A stretch of DNA of 64,000 bases, taken from the NCBI GenBank assembly GCA_001566295.1, contig KQ964246.1, positions 3,782,001 through 3,846,000 of the forward strand, given 5' to 3'. The notes under the pieces are model-generated. The model was given only the letters and a program-made list of their open reading frames with translations, ran no database searches and was not told where the DNA came from. The position numbers and the translations under genes are program-made. Position 1 is the stretch's first letter, and each line of letters opens with the position of its first letter. The stretch comes from Microdochium bolleyi. Its lineage: Eukaryota > Ascomycota > Sordariomycetes > Xylariales > Microdochiaceae. Positions 21,358 to 31,537 of this stretch are shown here, piece after piece.

Positions 21358-22124
21358 GGAGTCTTTGCTCCTCTTGATAAGGTTAACTTAGAGTCTGCGG
21401 TTGGATCGCGCCTTTCCCCGCTCCCCAACTTGCTTCTCCACAACAATCATGGTGCCCAGCGCGCCCAGGTGGCTGCTCGGGTCCTTTTCCCTCGAGCCGC
21501 ATCCTGTGGGCTCGCCCAGCACTCGAGGCGCCTGTCAAGCTTCGCCGCGCCGCCATCCTCGGGAGCCTCTTCTCATTGGAGCAAATACCTGCCGCGGACC
21601 AGATGCGCTACCTGTATACACAGACACTTGTTGCTGGTATCGAGTGCTGGCTGCTTGTCCTGTCTCCACTGCCCCCGCCAGAGCCGCGTGATTGCCAGCC
21701 CGCCCACCAGCTTCCCCGGAGCATCGCCCATCGCGGCCCTCACTGGACTCCGGACTGTGATCCCTCCAAGCGCAAAGGTTTAGCCCCCCAGGGTGCTCCC
21801 CCCGGGGAACTGGGGTACCCCATCCTCCCCCGTCCTACCCCGACCTCCCCCAATCTCTCGCTTCGCCCTGCTCATTGGCGGAATCCTGTTTCGCCGCCCG
21901 TCACTACACTCTGGCCGCCATCCCTATGCCCGGCCGGCAACCACGGAATGGACACCCACACCCTGCAACCCGCGGGTTCAAATATCCTCGCCTCGCCGCT
22001 CGCCTCTCGCCGACTGAGCGGTCTCTCTTCCTCACGGTCGTCCTCGCCGCCCTCATCTTGCCATTTCGCATCGGCACCCCAGATCCGGCACCTGAGCCCC
22101 TGACCACACCGCAGAACCGCAGCT

Positions 22125-24063
22125 ATGGCGTCCATCCTCCGCAAGATCGTCAAGAACGATGCCATGTTGTCGGATCCCACAGAGATCTACAACTGGCGGG
22201 TCTTTGTTCTCGCCTGCTGCGTAAGTTTGCATATTTCCACAGTCAGGCATCGTCATCGTCATTGAGGCGTGCAGATGCCAAACGGAGCTATTTCACACAA
22301 AACAGCATGTGCAAAGTTACTGACAAACATGTATTGCCCTGCAGGCCTGCTTCGGCGCCATGTCCTTCGGCTGGGACAGCAGTGTCATTGGTGGAGTCGT
22401 CGTCATGGACCCCTTCATCCGCGACTACGGTCTCGACGGCAACGACAAGTAAGCCACCCTCCAACCCCCAATCTCTCTCCGATTCTTCGATTCTGGTATC
22501 GAAAGAACCATCGCTGACCAAAAGAAAAGAGTCGCCATCGCAAATTTAACTGGAAACATCGTTTCGACGCTGCAAGGTGGTTGCTTCTTCGGTGCGCTGG
22601 CGGCGTTCTGGATCACCGACGCCATCGGCCGCAAGTGGACTCTGTACGTTGACAAACCCCAAGATGTGCACCACAAGCCCCGACACATGAGCTAATGAGT
22701 GGACAGGATCGGCGCTGCCTTCTGCACACTGGTCGGAGTCATCATGCAGGCCGCGGCCTCTGGCCACATTGAGCTCATCTACGTCGGCCGCCTCATCGCA
22801 GGTCTCGGCGTCGGCTGCTCCTCCGTCGTCAACCCCATCTACGTCTCCGAGAACGCCCCTCGCGCCATCCGCGGTCTGCTCACGGGCATGTACCAGCTCT
22901 TCATCGTCACCGGTGGCATGATTGCCTTCTGGATCAACTTCGGCGCCGTCGAGCAGCTCACGGACAAGAACCAGTACATCACGCCTCTCGCCGTCCAGGG
23001 TCTGCCCGCGCTCTTCCTCATGATCGGCATGTTCCTCTGCAACGAGTCCCCCCGCTACCTCGCCCGCGTCGACAAGTGGGAGGAGGCCCGTGCCACGCTC
23101 GTCCGCGTCCGCGGCCTGCCTGAGGACCACCCCTACATCCTCGACGAGTTCAAGGAGATCAGCGACCAGCTCGAGGCCGAGCGCATGCTCATGGGCGACG
23201 CCAACTTCTGGTCGCTCCAGCGCGAGATGTGGACCGTCCCGACCAACCGCAAGCGCGCCCTGCTCAGCATCGCCCTCATGATCTGCCAGCAGATGACGGG
23301 CACCAACGCCATCAACACGTACGCGCCCACCATCTTCCAGAACCTCGGCATCACCGGCAAGAGCACGCCCCTCATGAGCACCGGCGTCTACGGCATCGTC
23401 AAGGTCCTCGCCTGCATCTGCTTCCTGCTCTTCATGGCCGACTCCCTCGGCCGCCGCAAGTCCCTCCTCGTCTCCTCCGTCGGCCAGACCGTCTGCATGC
23501 TCTTCATCGGCATCTACGTCGCCGTCAAGCCCCCGGTCAAGGGCCAGCCCGTGCCCCCCGTCGGCTACGTCGCCCTCGTCTGCATCTTCATCTTCGCCGC
23601 CTTCTTCCAGTTCGGCTGGGGCCCGGCCTGTTGGATCCTCATTTCTGAGATCCCCCGCCCGCGCATGCGCCCGCTCAACGTCACCATTGGTGCCGCCACT
23701 CAGTGGCTCTTCAACTTTGTCGTCGCCAAGGCCGTGCCCACTATGCTCGCGACCATGGGTCCGAACGGTTACGGGTAAGTTTCTCTTATTCTACCTCTCT
23801 TTCTCCCAATCCACTTCCCAACATTGCTAACCTCCTTTTCTGCTCTCTCCAGAACATATCTCATCTTCGGCTGCTTCGGCGCCTCCATGTTCGTCTTTGT
23901 CTGGTTCTTCATCCCCGAGACCAAGGGTCGCTCGCTCGAGAGCATGGACGAGCTCTTTGGCGGCGCCTCCGAGGAGATGGCCGGCCTCAACAAGGACATC
24001 GAGAGCAAGCTCAGCCCCAGCCACGTCGAGGTCACCGACAAGAAGCGCGCGCCGTCTGTTTAA
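22125..24063 (+). CDS. MFS sugar transporter
   Basis: Exons 22125-22220, 22345-22448, 22530-22643, 22707-23774 and 23853-24063 give 530 aa. The protein is a 12-TM sugar/H+ symporter of the major facilitator superfamily. N-terminal EIYNWRVF precedes TM1 (ACFGAMSFGWDSSVIGG). DAIGRKWTL is the loop 2-3 motif, GRLIAGLGVG is TM4, and NESPRYLAR is the PESPR motif after TM6. TM7 has QQMTGTNAINTYAPTIF, loop 8-9 has DSLGRRKS, and PETKGRSLE follows TM12. The N-terminal pattern resembles the quinate permease/general hexose group, so substrate could be a hexose, pentose or quinate-type acid. A pair with the divergent BNR protein suggests uptake of its products, as an inference. Third-position GC is very high in exon 4, consistent with strong expression. 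Confidence 0.93.
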
Positions 24064-25752
24064 ATTCATTTCCAAGTCGTCGAAGCGGTTCCTTCTGGTT
24101 TCTTGTGTATGGGGAGGAAGAATGGAGGAGAAGATGAGTCAGGGGTTTTGAGAGATTGGAGAGAGACAAGAGCCAAATCGAAAGCGACACCGTGCGTGTT
24201 GTTGTCGTCGTTGGGTAGAATACCTCTCCAAGTAGTATGCCTTATGATGGAAGCCCACATCATTGTTCCCATCCATCGCGCTTGGAAGTAAAGTCTTTGT
24301 GCTCTGCGTATTGATTGTCATTGCTTCAGGGCGTGAGTACATGCCACGCCATGCCATGCCGTGCAATGCTATGCGCTATGCTAGCTTGCCTTTATCAATC
24401 CCCCAAGCCTCTATAGACAAGGCTCATGCCGCCTCCCAAGAGCGAAGTGCAAAGGAATACGCAAACATGGGCTTTGGTGTCTAGAGAGCCGCTTTATGGG
24501 GAGCCATGGTCCGTGTGGGGAGAAGGGGGGAAGCTGGTCCCTGTCTGCAAGATGGAGATTATGCTAGGCCAGCCTTGTGTTGTATTGTTCACGCGGGCTG
24601 TTTGGGGGTTTAGAGGCTAGAAGTCCAGAGGTCTAGAAGTCCAGAGTCCTAGCGGTTGAACAAGAACCCGTACCCTTTGCAGACCCCCTTCACCCTTTGC
24701 GCTGCCAGAGTGTTGAAGGCGCAAGACTACGAGATACAGGAGACCGTGGTGGTGTTTCTGGGCCAGCCAACGGTTTTTTTTTTTTTTCTTCTTTTTTTCT
24801 GACACGCTGCTACCACTGCTGCTTCTCTTTAGTGTGTCACTATCTCAGTTTCTTTTCTCGGCTCTATTCGCCTTCCCTTCTGCTCCGTAGCTTTGTCCTT
24901 GTTTCCCCCTTTGATGGTCTCTTGGCTGTGTGCGCCACCTGCTCACATTATCGGACGCACTCTCTCGGATTTTTGTGATAATATTCACGCACTCCCCTAG
25001 ATACAGATTTCGTTTGTGTCAATCTCAGAGTGCTTCAACCTAGGACAGTTCCGCATGGCCTTGCATCCTTTCTTGCAGCTTTTGCGCGGTTTATATTTCT
25101 TTCCACATCAAAACGTTAAAATATTGACATTCTTTTAGTTTCCCTCCGTATACTTTTGTTTGCCTTTGACGTCTTGGTTTGGAACACTCTCATGTTTACT
25201 CTGTCCTCACAGGTAGATCGTTGTTTAAAGTACGTTTTGTTTTCTTATTGCCCTTCGGAGCTTTTACACTTGGACAACAAAATTCAGACAGGTACTCTGC
25301 TCTCACAGCTTCTATCCCGGTCCACACGGTTAGGTATCTCCCTCGCTTTTCGTCTTTATTTCTTTTTTGGTTCTTTCTTTTCTTTTGGTCCCCTTTCTCT
25401 CACGATATGATGCATACGCATATTCGTGTGACACCAGCTGGTCCGACGCCCAAGGATCCCAGAGACCCAGACAGACTCATGGGCTTCGAAACACCGTGGG
25501 CCTTGAGCGGGCAACCTAGGCTGTTACTGCGTATCACTTGTTTGTGCCTAGCGATGCACTGGAAAAGCAAAGCAACTTCAGAGTAGGTGATGGAGGCCAC
25601 TCAGTGTCACCGTATGCATCGTGGGACGGAGGCTCCGTAATGGTCCGGGAGGGAGTAATGTTGCAAGGAGAGAGAATAGAAAACTTGTACTGTAAACGTA
25701 AGTCATGCAACGTCATTCTATCCAAGTCTACCTATATACAACATTGTACACA
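24064..25752. other. Convergent intergenic region with long pyrimidine tract
   Basis: 1.7 kb between two gene tails. A run of 14 T starts at 24774, and the plus strand from there to about 25410 is markedly C/T-rich with short T-runs, unlike the flanks. It resembles a leader or non-coding transcript rather than a gene body. Plus frames here have no recognisable motif. No polypeptide can be supported. Confidence 0.5.
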
Positions 25753-27672
25753 TTATGGGTCTGACCTCGTGGCCCCTGGGGTTTCTTCACCGCCATTGAC
25801 GACAGCCCTAGGCTTTACATCCCCTTGAGCCAGCCCGCTGTCTGTCTGCGTCTTCTCTTGCTCGAGCTGCTTCTTGCTCTCACTTCCATTGCCCTCCTGT
25901 GCCTTCTTGATAACTGCTTGCGCGGCTGCTTGTCGCTGCTTGATTTGCGACAGCGCTTGCTGCGCCTTCTGCTTCCACTCGTCCACGTAGCGGACCAGAA
26001 CTGCAGGCCACCGGTCCGTCACCAGCCCAGCACCTAGGGCCGCCGCCAGGCCCGCGTACAGCAGCACCACGACTACAAGGATAAAATCGATGATGTGCAC
26101 AAACCACCACAAGTACTGCCTGCCCAGGGCACACGTGACGAACTCGTACCGCCACTCCCACGTGTCCTCATCGAACCAGGCGCTGAGCAGGCCCGCGTTG
26201 CCGCCAAACTCGCCCATCATGCTGCGCACGGTGACCTCGCGAATGCCAGGCACACCATATACGCCCGCGATCCTCGCGGCGCCGGGCTTCGCTGCGTCGG
26301 GCCAGCGGGCGACGCGCCACTTTGCGGGAGGCTCTTCGCCTTCCGCGAGGGTCTGGTTGATGTAGTGGTATGTATCGCAACCTTCGTGGTCGTGCCCGTT
26401 CAGGATAACACCTGGCCGGCCCATACCGCCGGCGGCGGCGTTGGGGTCGCCGTTGAGCCCGTAGATACCCTCGAGGAAGCCCTTCGAGGCGTCCGCGGAC
26501 AGCTGGTTCTGCTCCTTGATGCCACCGCCTTGGCCCTCGTCGAAGAAGTCGAAGAACGGAGCGTCGACACAGATTCCCTCCGGCTTGTAGAGGGGAATGT
26601 GCGTCATGACGATGGTGAAGTGGCCCTTGTACTCGACCGCCGTCGACGTGGAGATGGCCTTGTTGAGGAAGCCGTAGGAGCTGTCCTGTAGAGACTGGTT
26701 GACTGCGGGCATGTCGAGGTTCATATTGTTGATAATGACGAGGCGTAGCTCTGGGATGAGCCGGTTGGAGTCGCGGTTAGTCTCGGGATCATAGATCGTG
26801 GCATTGCTTGTCGCGTTCGTGACAGGCAGCTCGAAGCGCAGCTCATAGGACACCTTGCCAAAGGCGCGCTCGAACCGGTCCAGCCGCGACTGAACGAGGT
26901 CTCCGGCGTAGCCTACATCATGGTTGCCCGCAATGTTGATGATCCTGCGCCGCCACGCGGCCGCGTTGTCATCCTCGACGCCCAACAGACCCGCCACGTC
27001 GTACTCGTCAGCGGGCTCCTGAGCAATCTCGTCGGGCACTCTCTCGGCGCCTCGGAACGACCGGTTCCAGTAACGCCAGCTCCTCCGCTCGAACTCCTCG
27101 TCGGTGATCCATTGGCTGCCAAGCAAGTCGCCCAGGACTGTGACGTGTGAGGGTTTCGTCCACCAGTGGAGAGTGCGATATATGTGGGCGAGGTAGAAGT
27201 CGTTTCCGAAGAGGTCGATGGTTTTGCGGACCGCCTCGATGGCGTTGGGTATGTCGTCGAGCCAGAAGTCGATGAGGTCGTGCAGGATCTGCTTGATGCG
27301 CAGGCGTAGCGAGGGCTGGTGTGTCTTGAAGACCAGATGCTTGATGGCCCACGTGAGGTGCCAGAAGGGGTCGTGGCCGTAGTTGGGGATGGACGTGTCG
27401 CCCTCGAGCTGGGGGTCACCGAGGGTGAGCAGTCGGAACGGCGCGCGATCCGCGTTCGAGGCATTGAGGTGCTGCTGGACCGTGGCGTGGAAGGCGGGCG
27501 AGGAGACCGAGTTAGACGGCTGCGGCCGGTTGCTGCTATCGTCGCCGAGCTGCGGTGGGAGCGGGAACGCGCAGCCCATAAAGACCGGGTAGAGGTAGAG
27601 GTATGTCGTCAATACGACCGCCAAGGGCGCCAGTATCCGCGCGACATTGCGAAGGGCAGCGGCGGGCGTCAT
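25753..27672 (-). CDS. Ted1/Cdc1-type membrane metallophosphoesterase
   Basis: Unspliced, 639 aa from the ATG at 27672; the frame has no earlier ATG. Family members (yeast Ted1/Cdc1, mammalian MPPE1) remove ethanolamine phosphate from GPI anchors in the ER or Golgi. An N-terminal TM (VARILAPLAVVLTTYLYLYP) is followed by a luminal metallophosphoesterase domain. Its motifs appear in order: LGDPQLEG, VLGDLLGSQW, IAGNHDVGY, MTHIPLYKP and NGHDHEGCD, together giving the two-metal site. A C-terminal TM follows (LWWFVHIIDFILVVVVLLYAG), then a Gln/Lys-rich tail. Several N-x-S/T sites lie in the luminal part. Whether it is the Ted1 or Cdc1 orthologue cannot be settled without a tree. Confidence 0.85.
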   Translation of the reverse strand: MTPAAALRNVARILAPLAVVLTTYLYLYPVFMGCAFPLPPQLGDDSSNRPQPSNSVSSPAFHATVQQHLNASNADRAPFRLLTLGDPQLEGDTSIPNYGHDPFWHLTWAIKHLVFKTHQPSLRLRIKQILHDLIDFWLDDIPNAIEAVRKTIDLFGNDFYLAHIYRTLHWWTKPSHVTVLGDLLGSQWITDEEFERRSWRYWNRSFRGAERVPDEIAQEPADEYDVAGLLGVEDDNAAAWRRRIINIAGNHDVGYAGDLVQSRLDRFERAFGKVSYELRFELPVTNATSNATIYDPETNRDSNRLIPELRLVIINNMNLDMPAVNQSLQDSSYGFLNKAISTSTAVEYKGHFTIVMTHIPLYKPEGICVDAPFFDFFDEGQGGGIKEQNQLSADASKGFLEGIYGLNGDPNAAAGGMGRPGVILNGHDHEGCDTYHYINQTLAEGEEPPAKWRVARWPDAAKPGAARIAGVYGVPGIREVTVRSMMGEFGGNAGLLSAWFDEDTWEWRYEFVTCALGRQYLWWFVHIIDFILVVVVLLYAGLAAALGAGLVTDRWPAVLVRYVDEWKQKAQQALSQIKQRQAAAQAVIKKAQEGNGSESKKQLEQEKTQTDSGLAQGDVKPRAVVNGGEETPGATRSDP

Positions 27673-28558
27673 GTGAGAGGATGGCGGATGGGCGTGTGGC
27701 CGTGGCCAGCAATGCCAGAGAAAGAAAAGATGAGATCGGAACAGGGGAGCCAAGAAGGAGCCAAGAAGGAGCGAATGAGCCTAGGCCGCGGGCAGCGACA
27801 GGCAGAGTAGGCAAGAAGGAATAATTTTGCACGGTCAGGGACACATGGCTTGTGGCGCTGCTCACAACGGGACAGGTTGTGTTTTGCTGTGAGACAATGG
27901 CCGCTGCTGCAAGCTGTGGTTGAAGTTCCGGAGTGGAAAAGGGGAAAGGGGACCTGACGATCGCCAAGCCGGGGTTGCTTAGGCGGGCGCGCCCACAGAT
28001 CGTTCCCGCCCTCAGCCTGTGACAATGCCACTTCAACTCCGATTTCACCATCAGCATCCACCTCTTACAATAGTCCAGTCCTCGCATGCCAGTAGCTAAT
28101 GGCCTCATGTTGTTCCTCTTCTTCTAGGAGCACCATTCGATAACGCCCCATTACACTTCTCGCACAGCATGCCGAAGCAGGGATCGTAGGTTCTTGCGGG
28201 GCAGGACTGGGAACCGTGATATGCACAAGTGTGAACATGCAAGACGGGGTCCTTCGAGCAAAACAGCCACCTTGAATATCTGTGCTGCAAGGGACCCGAA
28301 CCGGGCAGACATACATCACCGGAGAGGGTCTCATCTCAATCGAAACGATCCAATATCTGGAAACGCCACAATCACGATCTGGCATGCTCAGGCACTAGCC
28401 TTTTCTGCAGCTTCCCGGAGAGGCGCGAAAGCCTGGCGTGCGTGCGTGCATTGGAGCTCTCTGAATTTCGGGAGGTGCCGTCGGCCACGCCATGTTTTCG
28501 ATCCTGTCGTTGTGTAGCCGCTTCTGAGGCTATTCACGCACCATCCGAGGCACGTTCA
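27673..28558. other. Promoter region of the Ted1-like gene
   Basis: About 0.9 kb between two minus-strand genes. It presumably holds the Ted1-like promoter and the 3' flank of the small conserved gene. No coding signal. Confidence 0.5.
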
Positions 28559-29137
28559 TCATTGCTCTTCCTCCTCCTCCGCGTACTCCTCATCCGCATA
28601 GATCGGATACTCGACCTCGAAGTCCACATCCTCATCCTCGTCCGCGTCCTCGGGCCGGATAGCAAACGCGAGCACCGTGTTGTCCTTGATGCCCTTCATA
28701 ACCGGCGTCTCCTGCGAGTCGCCCCGCACCTTGAGCGGCTTCCACCCCTGGCCCGGATCCGTGGGTACCTTGGCGACGGCGAACTCTATCCGCGACGCGT
28801 CCGACGGGAGAGGTGTCGTCCGGGGCGGTGCGGTGGACGTGGTGAGGCCGTCGGCGTACCGCGACCGCAGGATCTGCAGGAGCTCCTCGGCTGCCGCGGA
28901 GAAGGGCGCCTGCGGGTCTACGAAGAGGAAGATTGTGTGCGTGCCGTGCTTGAAGCGCAGCGACAGGTCAATGTCGCGGATGTCTTGTCTTTGTACCTGT
29001 GGTGGTGGTTAGTGAGGTGCTAGGCGGATCTCCCAGAGAACATGTGGCGGCATCTTGGCGAGGCAGGAGCCATGTCCGTGCTGCTCGAGCTCATACTGAA
29101 CTCTGATATCAAGGTCATTACGCGATGTGCTTACCAT
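28559..29137 (-). CDS. Small conserved fungal protein with ATG-only first coding exon
   Basis: Exons 29137-29135 (the ATG alone) and 28996-28559 give 146 aa. The ATG is in a CACCATGG context and is followed at once by a GTAAGC donor. The 138-bp intron ends CACCACAG, and exon 2 continues in frame with VQRQDIRDIDLSLRF. The protein then reads KHGTHTIFLFVDPQAPFS, a Leu-rich helix, GWKPLKV, KDNTVLAFAI and a very acidic tail (EDADEDEDVDFEVEYP, then Glu repeats). I recall similar small acidic-tailed proteins across Pezizomycotina but do not know a function. Acidic tails of this kind are found in chaperone-like and nuclear proteins; that is only a suggestion. Confidence 0.7.
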
Positions 29138-29570
29138 GGTGCCGGACTGGTCGGGCGGCTGAGTTGGAAGATGATGAAATATCTAAGTGTTGCTGATTGG
29201 GCTAGTTGATGTATCGGCTTGAAGTGTGTGTTGGCAATGGCCCCGAGTTCTCAAGACTGCTTGAAATGGGTGTATTCTGGTGTAATCTCAGACAGGAAGT
29301 TGACTGCGATGAGTATGCGATCATGTGAACAGTCGTGGAACTCGCATCAAAGACGCTTGTCATCGAAGTGTACCGCGAGCAGGCTGCAGCTCGCACTTCA
29401 GGGTCCCGCAGTGGGGCCCTGGCCGGCAGCTCCAGGGCATCCTTGCAGCAGCAACGGAAGATCGAGAAAATGGCGCCGGACAGAACAACCGCCAAGTTGG
29501 CTCGTCGCCTTCACACTAAACACCGAGCTTCCAAAGCGTCCGACCGACGGCCTCACCGAAACAACAGACC
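29138..29570. promoter_or_regulatory. Divergent promoter between two small genes
   Basis: 433 bp between the ATG-only exon gene (minus) and the Tim17-family gene (plus). No specific element recognised. The plus frame starting at 29219 overlaps this region but is out of frame with the true gene. Confidence 0.5.
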
Positions 29571-30304
29571 ATGTCCTCTGCCATGGAGCCAAACACCGAC
29601 ACCCCCAGCGACCCCGTTGTCCGCCCCTCCATCATCACGAACCGCGCAGAGTACGACAAGCTCTGGCACGAGTCCCGCCTCTCGCTGCCGCCCTTTGTCC
29701 GGATCCCGCTCGCGACCCTGACGGCGTTCGGAATCGGCATGTCCCTCGGCCTCGCGCACGGCAGTACAATGGCTGGCCTGCGCTTCCGTGCCGAGCACGC
29801 GCACCGCCTGCCCACCAACACGGCCGGGTGGTACCTCTACCACAAGAGCAAGAACTACCACCTCGCGTTCGGCGGGCTGAAGGAAGGGTTCAAAGTTGGC
29901 GGCAAGCTCGCAGTGCTCAGCACAGCCATGTTCTGCGTCGAGAACCTGTTCGACGTGTACCGCGGGACGAAGGATATGTTCAACACCGTCATGGCAAGCG
30001 TGGCGATTGCGAATGGGTTCAGTCTGTGGAGTATGTCTATGAACCGCGCTGCTCAAACTTTCCATCCGTTCCGGATATCTTTTTCTTTGTTGGGAAAGCG
30101 CGTTGCTGACTGAATCCTCGTACAGACAGATTCTCTGCTCCCGAAACCGCTCGAACCGTCAAGAAGGGCCTCAAGTTCGGCTTCGTCTTCGGAGGCGTTC
30201 AGGACGCTGTTTCTCTCCTCAAAGGTCGCCCAGTCGGCTATATCGAGTTCATCCGCCGCCAGTTGGGAAAACGGGCAGTCGTGGAGGAAAAGTCCCTGAG
30301 CTGA
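29571..30304 (+). CDS. Tim17/Tim22/Tim23-family mitochondrial membrane protein
   Basis: Exons 29571-30030 and 30126-30304 give 212 aa; the 95-bp intron (GTATGT...TACAG) splits the Asn of SLWNRFS. Family members are inner-membrane proteins with four TM helices and Gly-rich packing faces. Residues about 40-60 hold TM1 (VRIPLATLTAFGIGMSLGLA), followed by STMAGLRFRAEHAHRLPT and GWYLYHKSKNYH. The second half has FGGLKEGFKVGGKLAVLST, VMASVAIANGFSLW and KGLKFGFVFGGVQDAVSLL. The protein is not Tim17, Tim22 or Tim23 itself; it looks like a fungal relative in the class that includes assembly factors such as TIMMDC1. A mitochondrial location is inferred. Confidence 0.78.
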
Positions 30305-31537
30305 TTCTCCGGAACACATGGCCAAAAACCCGAGCACTACGACCTGGAACGCAGTCATGCAATTGCGCAAGAGCCCATCGTCGGCAGCCAGTGCCGCGTG
30401 GGGATCGACAAGCTGAACGAAAACAACGGATTGGTTGTGATGGCAGCCAATCTTCCGACACGGCAACGTGACCTGTGTAACAGTTCCCGGAGGGCGGCTA
30501 ACTGGTCCAGGCCGAAGCTGTCCCAAAGAGCCGATGCATGCCACTTCACAAGTGGATACGGCTTGGGAAGGCCCCCCAAAACCACCGAACAGTAAATTGC
30601 CGAGCCTTGGATGAGGCCGATGCTCGGGGGTCTGGGCTGCAATCAGCTGCTGGTCATGGCACAAGTCCAAAGGTCGGGGAGAGCAAAGCCGCAGCAGACC
30701 GTGGGTGGGGCGAATACAGCACTGGGCTCTGCAAGTTGAGGCAGGCGAGGAAGGCATGTGGAAGCCCCCAAGGCCCCGCCGAAGACAGTTCTAGCCTCGA
30801 CAGGAAGACACTGCACTGGCAAGCGTCAACGATGACACGGGTAGCGATGGCGCAGACTGGCGCCGTGCGGAGCATTTGGCACGAGGTGGAGACGCGATAG
30901 CGCTGCCGGCAATCGACGGGACGGCTGCTGATTGGGCAGCCAGCCCTGGCCCACTGGGTCAGCCGGAGCCATCTGGTTCAGTGCGGCGGATACTCTCGGC
31001 TCACCTTGTCTGGCCTCACCTTGTCGCGGCCTGTGCCTGCGTCAACATCCGGTCATCTGATCGAGGGTGCGGCCGATAAGCCCCCAGCCGCATCATGTCG
31101 TCAGGGCTGTGCTCCCCTCCCGGCTGCGATCCTCGGAGACGCCCAGCAGCTTGACGTAGCACTTGGCATCGCGTTTGTCTGCGCCAGGCACGACACGCCT
31201 CGATATCGGAGCGGCCAGGCCGGCAGGCTTCCCCAGGACCCCCATTCTCGGCCCGGGATCTTCTTCTGGCTGGCTCCAGCACCAGACAGACCTGCCTTGT
31301 CTGGCCGACCAAGCCCCTCCCGTAGCTTGAATCTATTACAATTCGTTTGCATCAGCATCGCGCGGCTTAAGCATGGCTCGGCTTTGACGGTGACCCTCGT
31401 GCCTTGCTCCTCCAACCCTTACCCACCAACATCCTCCGCCTCCCATATATCAGACTGCCGACCTCCATCACCACCACCTTCTGCTCACCTCCCGTACCCA
31501 AGCCACCACCAAATCGCATAACTAACATACACAAACA
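30305..31537. other. Intergenic region upstream of proline dehydrogenase
   Basis: 1.2 kb with G/C-rich sequence, and a C/A-rich leader from about 31400 to the ATG at 31538. No gene seen; frames are short and lack motifs. Confidence 0.5.

Larger units (their letters stand above)
20802..22124. promoter_or_regulatory. Divergent promoter, BNR protein / sugar transporter
   Basis: 1.3 kb between the two start codons. It holds two SYGGRG-type carbon catabolite repressor (CreA/Cre1) candidate sites, 21786-21791 (reverse) and 21810-21815, about 310-340 bp before the transporter ATG. It also has an 11-bp direct repeat at 21245-21271 and a palindromic cluster at 21332-21357. Joint regulation of the two genes is inferred from the layout. 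The frames at 21401-22103 on the plus strand are C-rich leader rather than coding. Confidence 0.4.

Noticed and set aside
28442..29023. Plus-strand frame of about 190 codons opposite the small acidic-tailed gene
   Set aside because: Antisense shadow; the minus frame has conserved blocks, a splice-correct start and a sensible stop.
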